Shown: positions 15,381-15,589 of the stretch, piece by piece
How the letters are laid out: each line of letters opens with the position of its first letter
Numbering within the stretch: position 1 is the first letter of the stretch
The notes under the pieces: generated by a model
The model's input: only the letters and a program-made list of their open reading frames with translations
Told to the model about the DNA's origin: nothing
Database searches by the model: none
Program-made: the position numbers and the translations under genes
DNA from: Pseudomonadota bacterium
Lineage (GTDB): Bacteria; Pseudomonadota; Alphaproteobacteria; Rhizobiales; Xanthobacteraceae
Length of the DNA stretch: 15,589 nt
Assembly (NCBI GenBank): GCA_023388935.1
Contig: JAEWFG010000148.1
Location: forward strand, 1-15,589
Direction: 5' to 3'

Positions 15381-15589
15381 ATGAAGGCAGGCGAAGAAGA
15401 GCAATTCAGCTACGACAAGGTCCCTGAGCATCAAGAGGCGCTGCGTCGCCTCGCGGACAAGATCAATGCGGGGACGAAAGGGCATACGAAGGCTGCAATC
15501 GTCTTCGGTGAAGACTTTCTGCAGGCGAAGGAATGGCTGCCGCACGGAATGTTCTTGGGTTGGTGCACCGCCAACACGAACTATTCGCA
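15381..15589 (+). CDS. DUF3102-like protein, N-terminal part (cut by window edge)
   Basis: ATG 15381 follows AGGAG by 9 bases, a clear start, and the frame stays open to the window end (69 codons). Residues 30-65 (GHTKAAIVFGEDFLQAKEWL then PHGMFLGWCTANTNYS) match the hallmark of DUF3102 proteins: a helix leading to an A-K-x-x-L-x-H-G-x-F-x-x-W core. Those proteins are encoded by phages, plasmids and integrative elements of Proteobacteria and Firmicutes. Their molecular role is not established to my knowledge. Its presence supports the view that the right flank is mobile-element DNA. Confidence 0.7.
   Translation, partial: MKAGEEEQFSYDKVPEHQEALRRLADKINAGTKGHTKAAIVFGEDFLQAKEWLPHGMFLGWCTANTNYS

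Noticed and set aside
1..15589. tRNA or rRNA genes and tRNA-type attachment sites
   Set aside because: I saw no cloverleaf-like or conserved rRNA sequence on either strand by eye; a dedicated scan could still find one.

Overview
The window is GC-rich alphaproteobacterial DNA. Codon use, the gene families and the two relaxase types suggest a rhizobial chromosome, most likely Bradyrhizobium, in or beside an accessory or symbiosis-island region. This attribution rests on sequence style and family knowledge, not on a database match.

Layout. Positions 1-4300 are mobile-element territory in decay: a truncated unknown gene, a frameshifted ParA/TraL-like ATPase remnant (169-611), an unknown small protein (1266-1607), long stretches with no supportable gene, and a MobA/MobL (MOBQ-type) relaxase (2430-4289) whose C-terminus may be frameshifted. 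Positions 4290-5055 are debris. Positions 5056-10723 are a clean, high-GC metabolic locus of two divergent operons. Leftward runs a large FAD/Fe-S 2-hydroxyacid dehydrogenase (5477-8485) overlapping a GlcG-type small protein (5056-5484). Rightward runs serine-glyoxylate aminotransferase (8681-9883) followed by an atypical crotonase (9929-10723). Positions 10724-11644 are again gene-poor. Positions 11645-12820 (minus strand) encode a multi-pass membrane protein with a basic N-terminus and a 24-bp in-frame minisatellite. A Pre/Mob (MOBV-type) relaxase follows at 13716-14735, and the start of a DUF3102-like gene (15381 onward) runs off the right edge.

How the genes fit together. The central locus can be read as a glycolate/glyoxylate (or related 2-hydroxyacid) module. 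The flavoprotein would oxidise a 2-hydroxyacid such as glycolate or D-2-hydroxyglutarate to the 2-oxoacid. The aminotransferase would convert glyoxylate plus serine to glycine plus hydroxypyruvate. GlcG is a classical companion of glycolate oxidase genes. The crotonase lacks both canonical catalytic glutamates, so its reaction is open. The flanks carry two unrelated relaxases about 11 kb apart and a pair of similar AATGCGAA/TTCGCATT palindromes about 13 kb apart. This suggests that one or more mobilisable elements accumulated around an ordinary chromosomal operon.

The most unusual item is the membrane protein beside the MOBV relaxase. About a quarter of it is an octapeptide repeat of the type VTANVTPD, encoded by a 24-bp tandem array with a higher-order 156-bp duplication.
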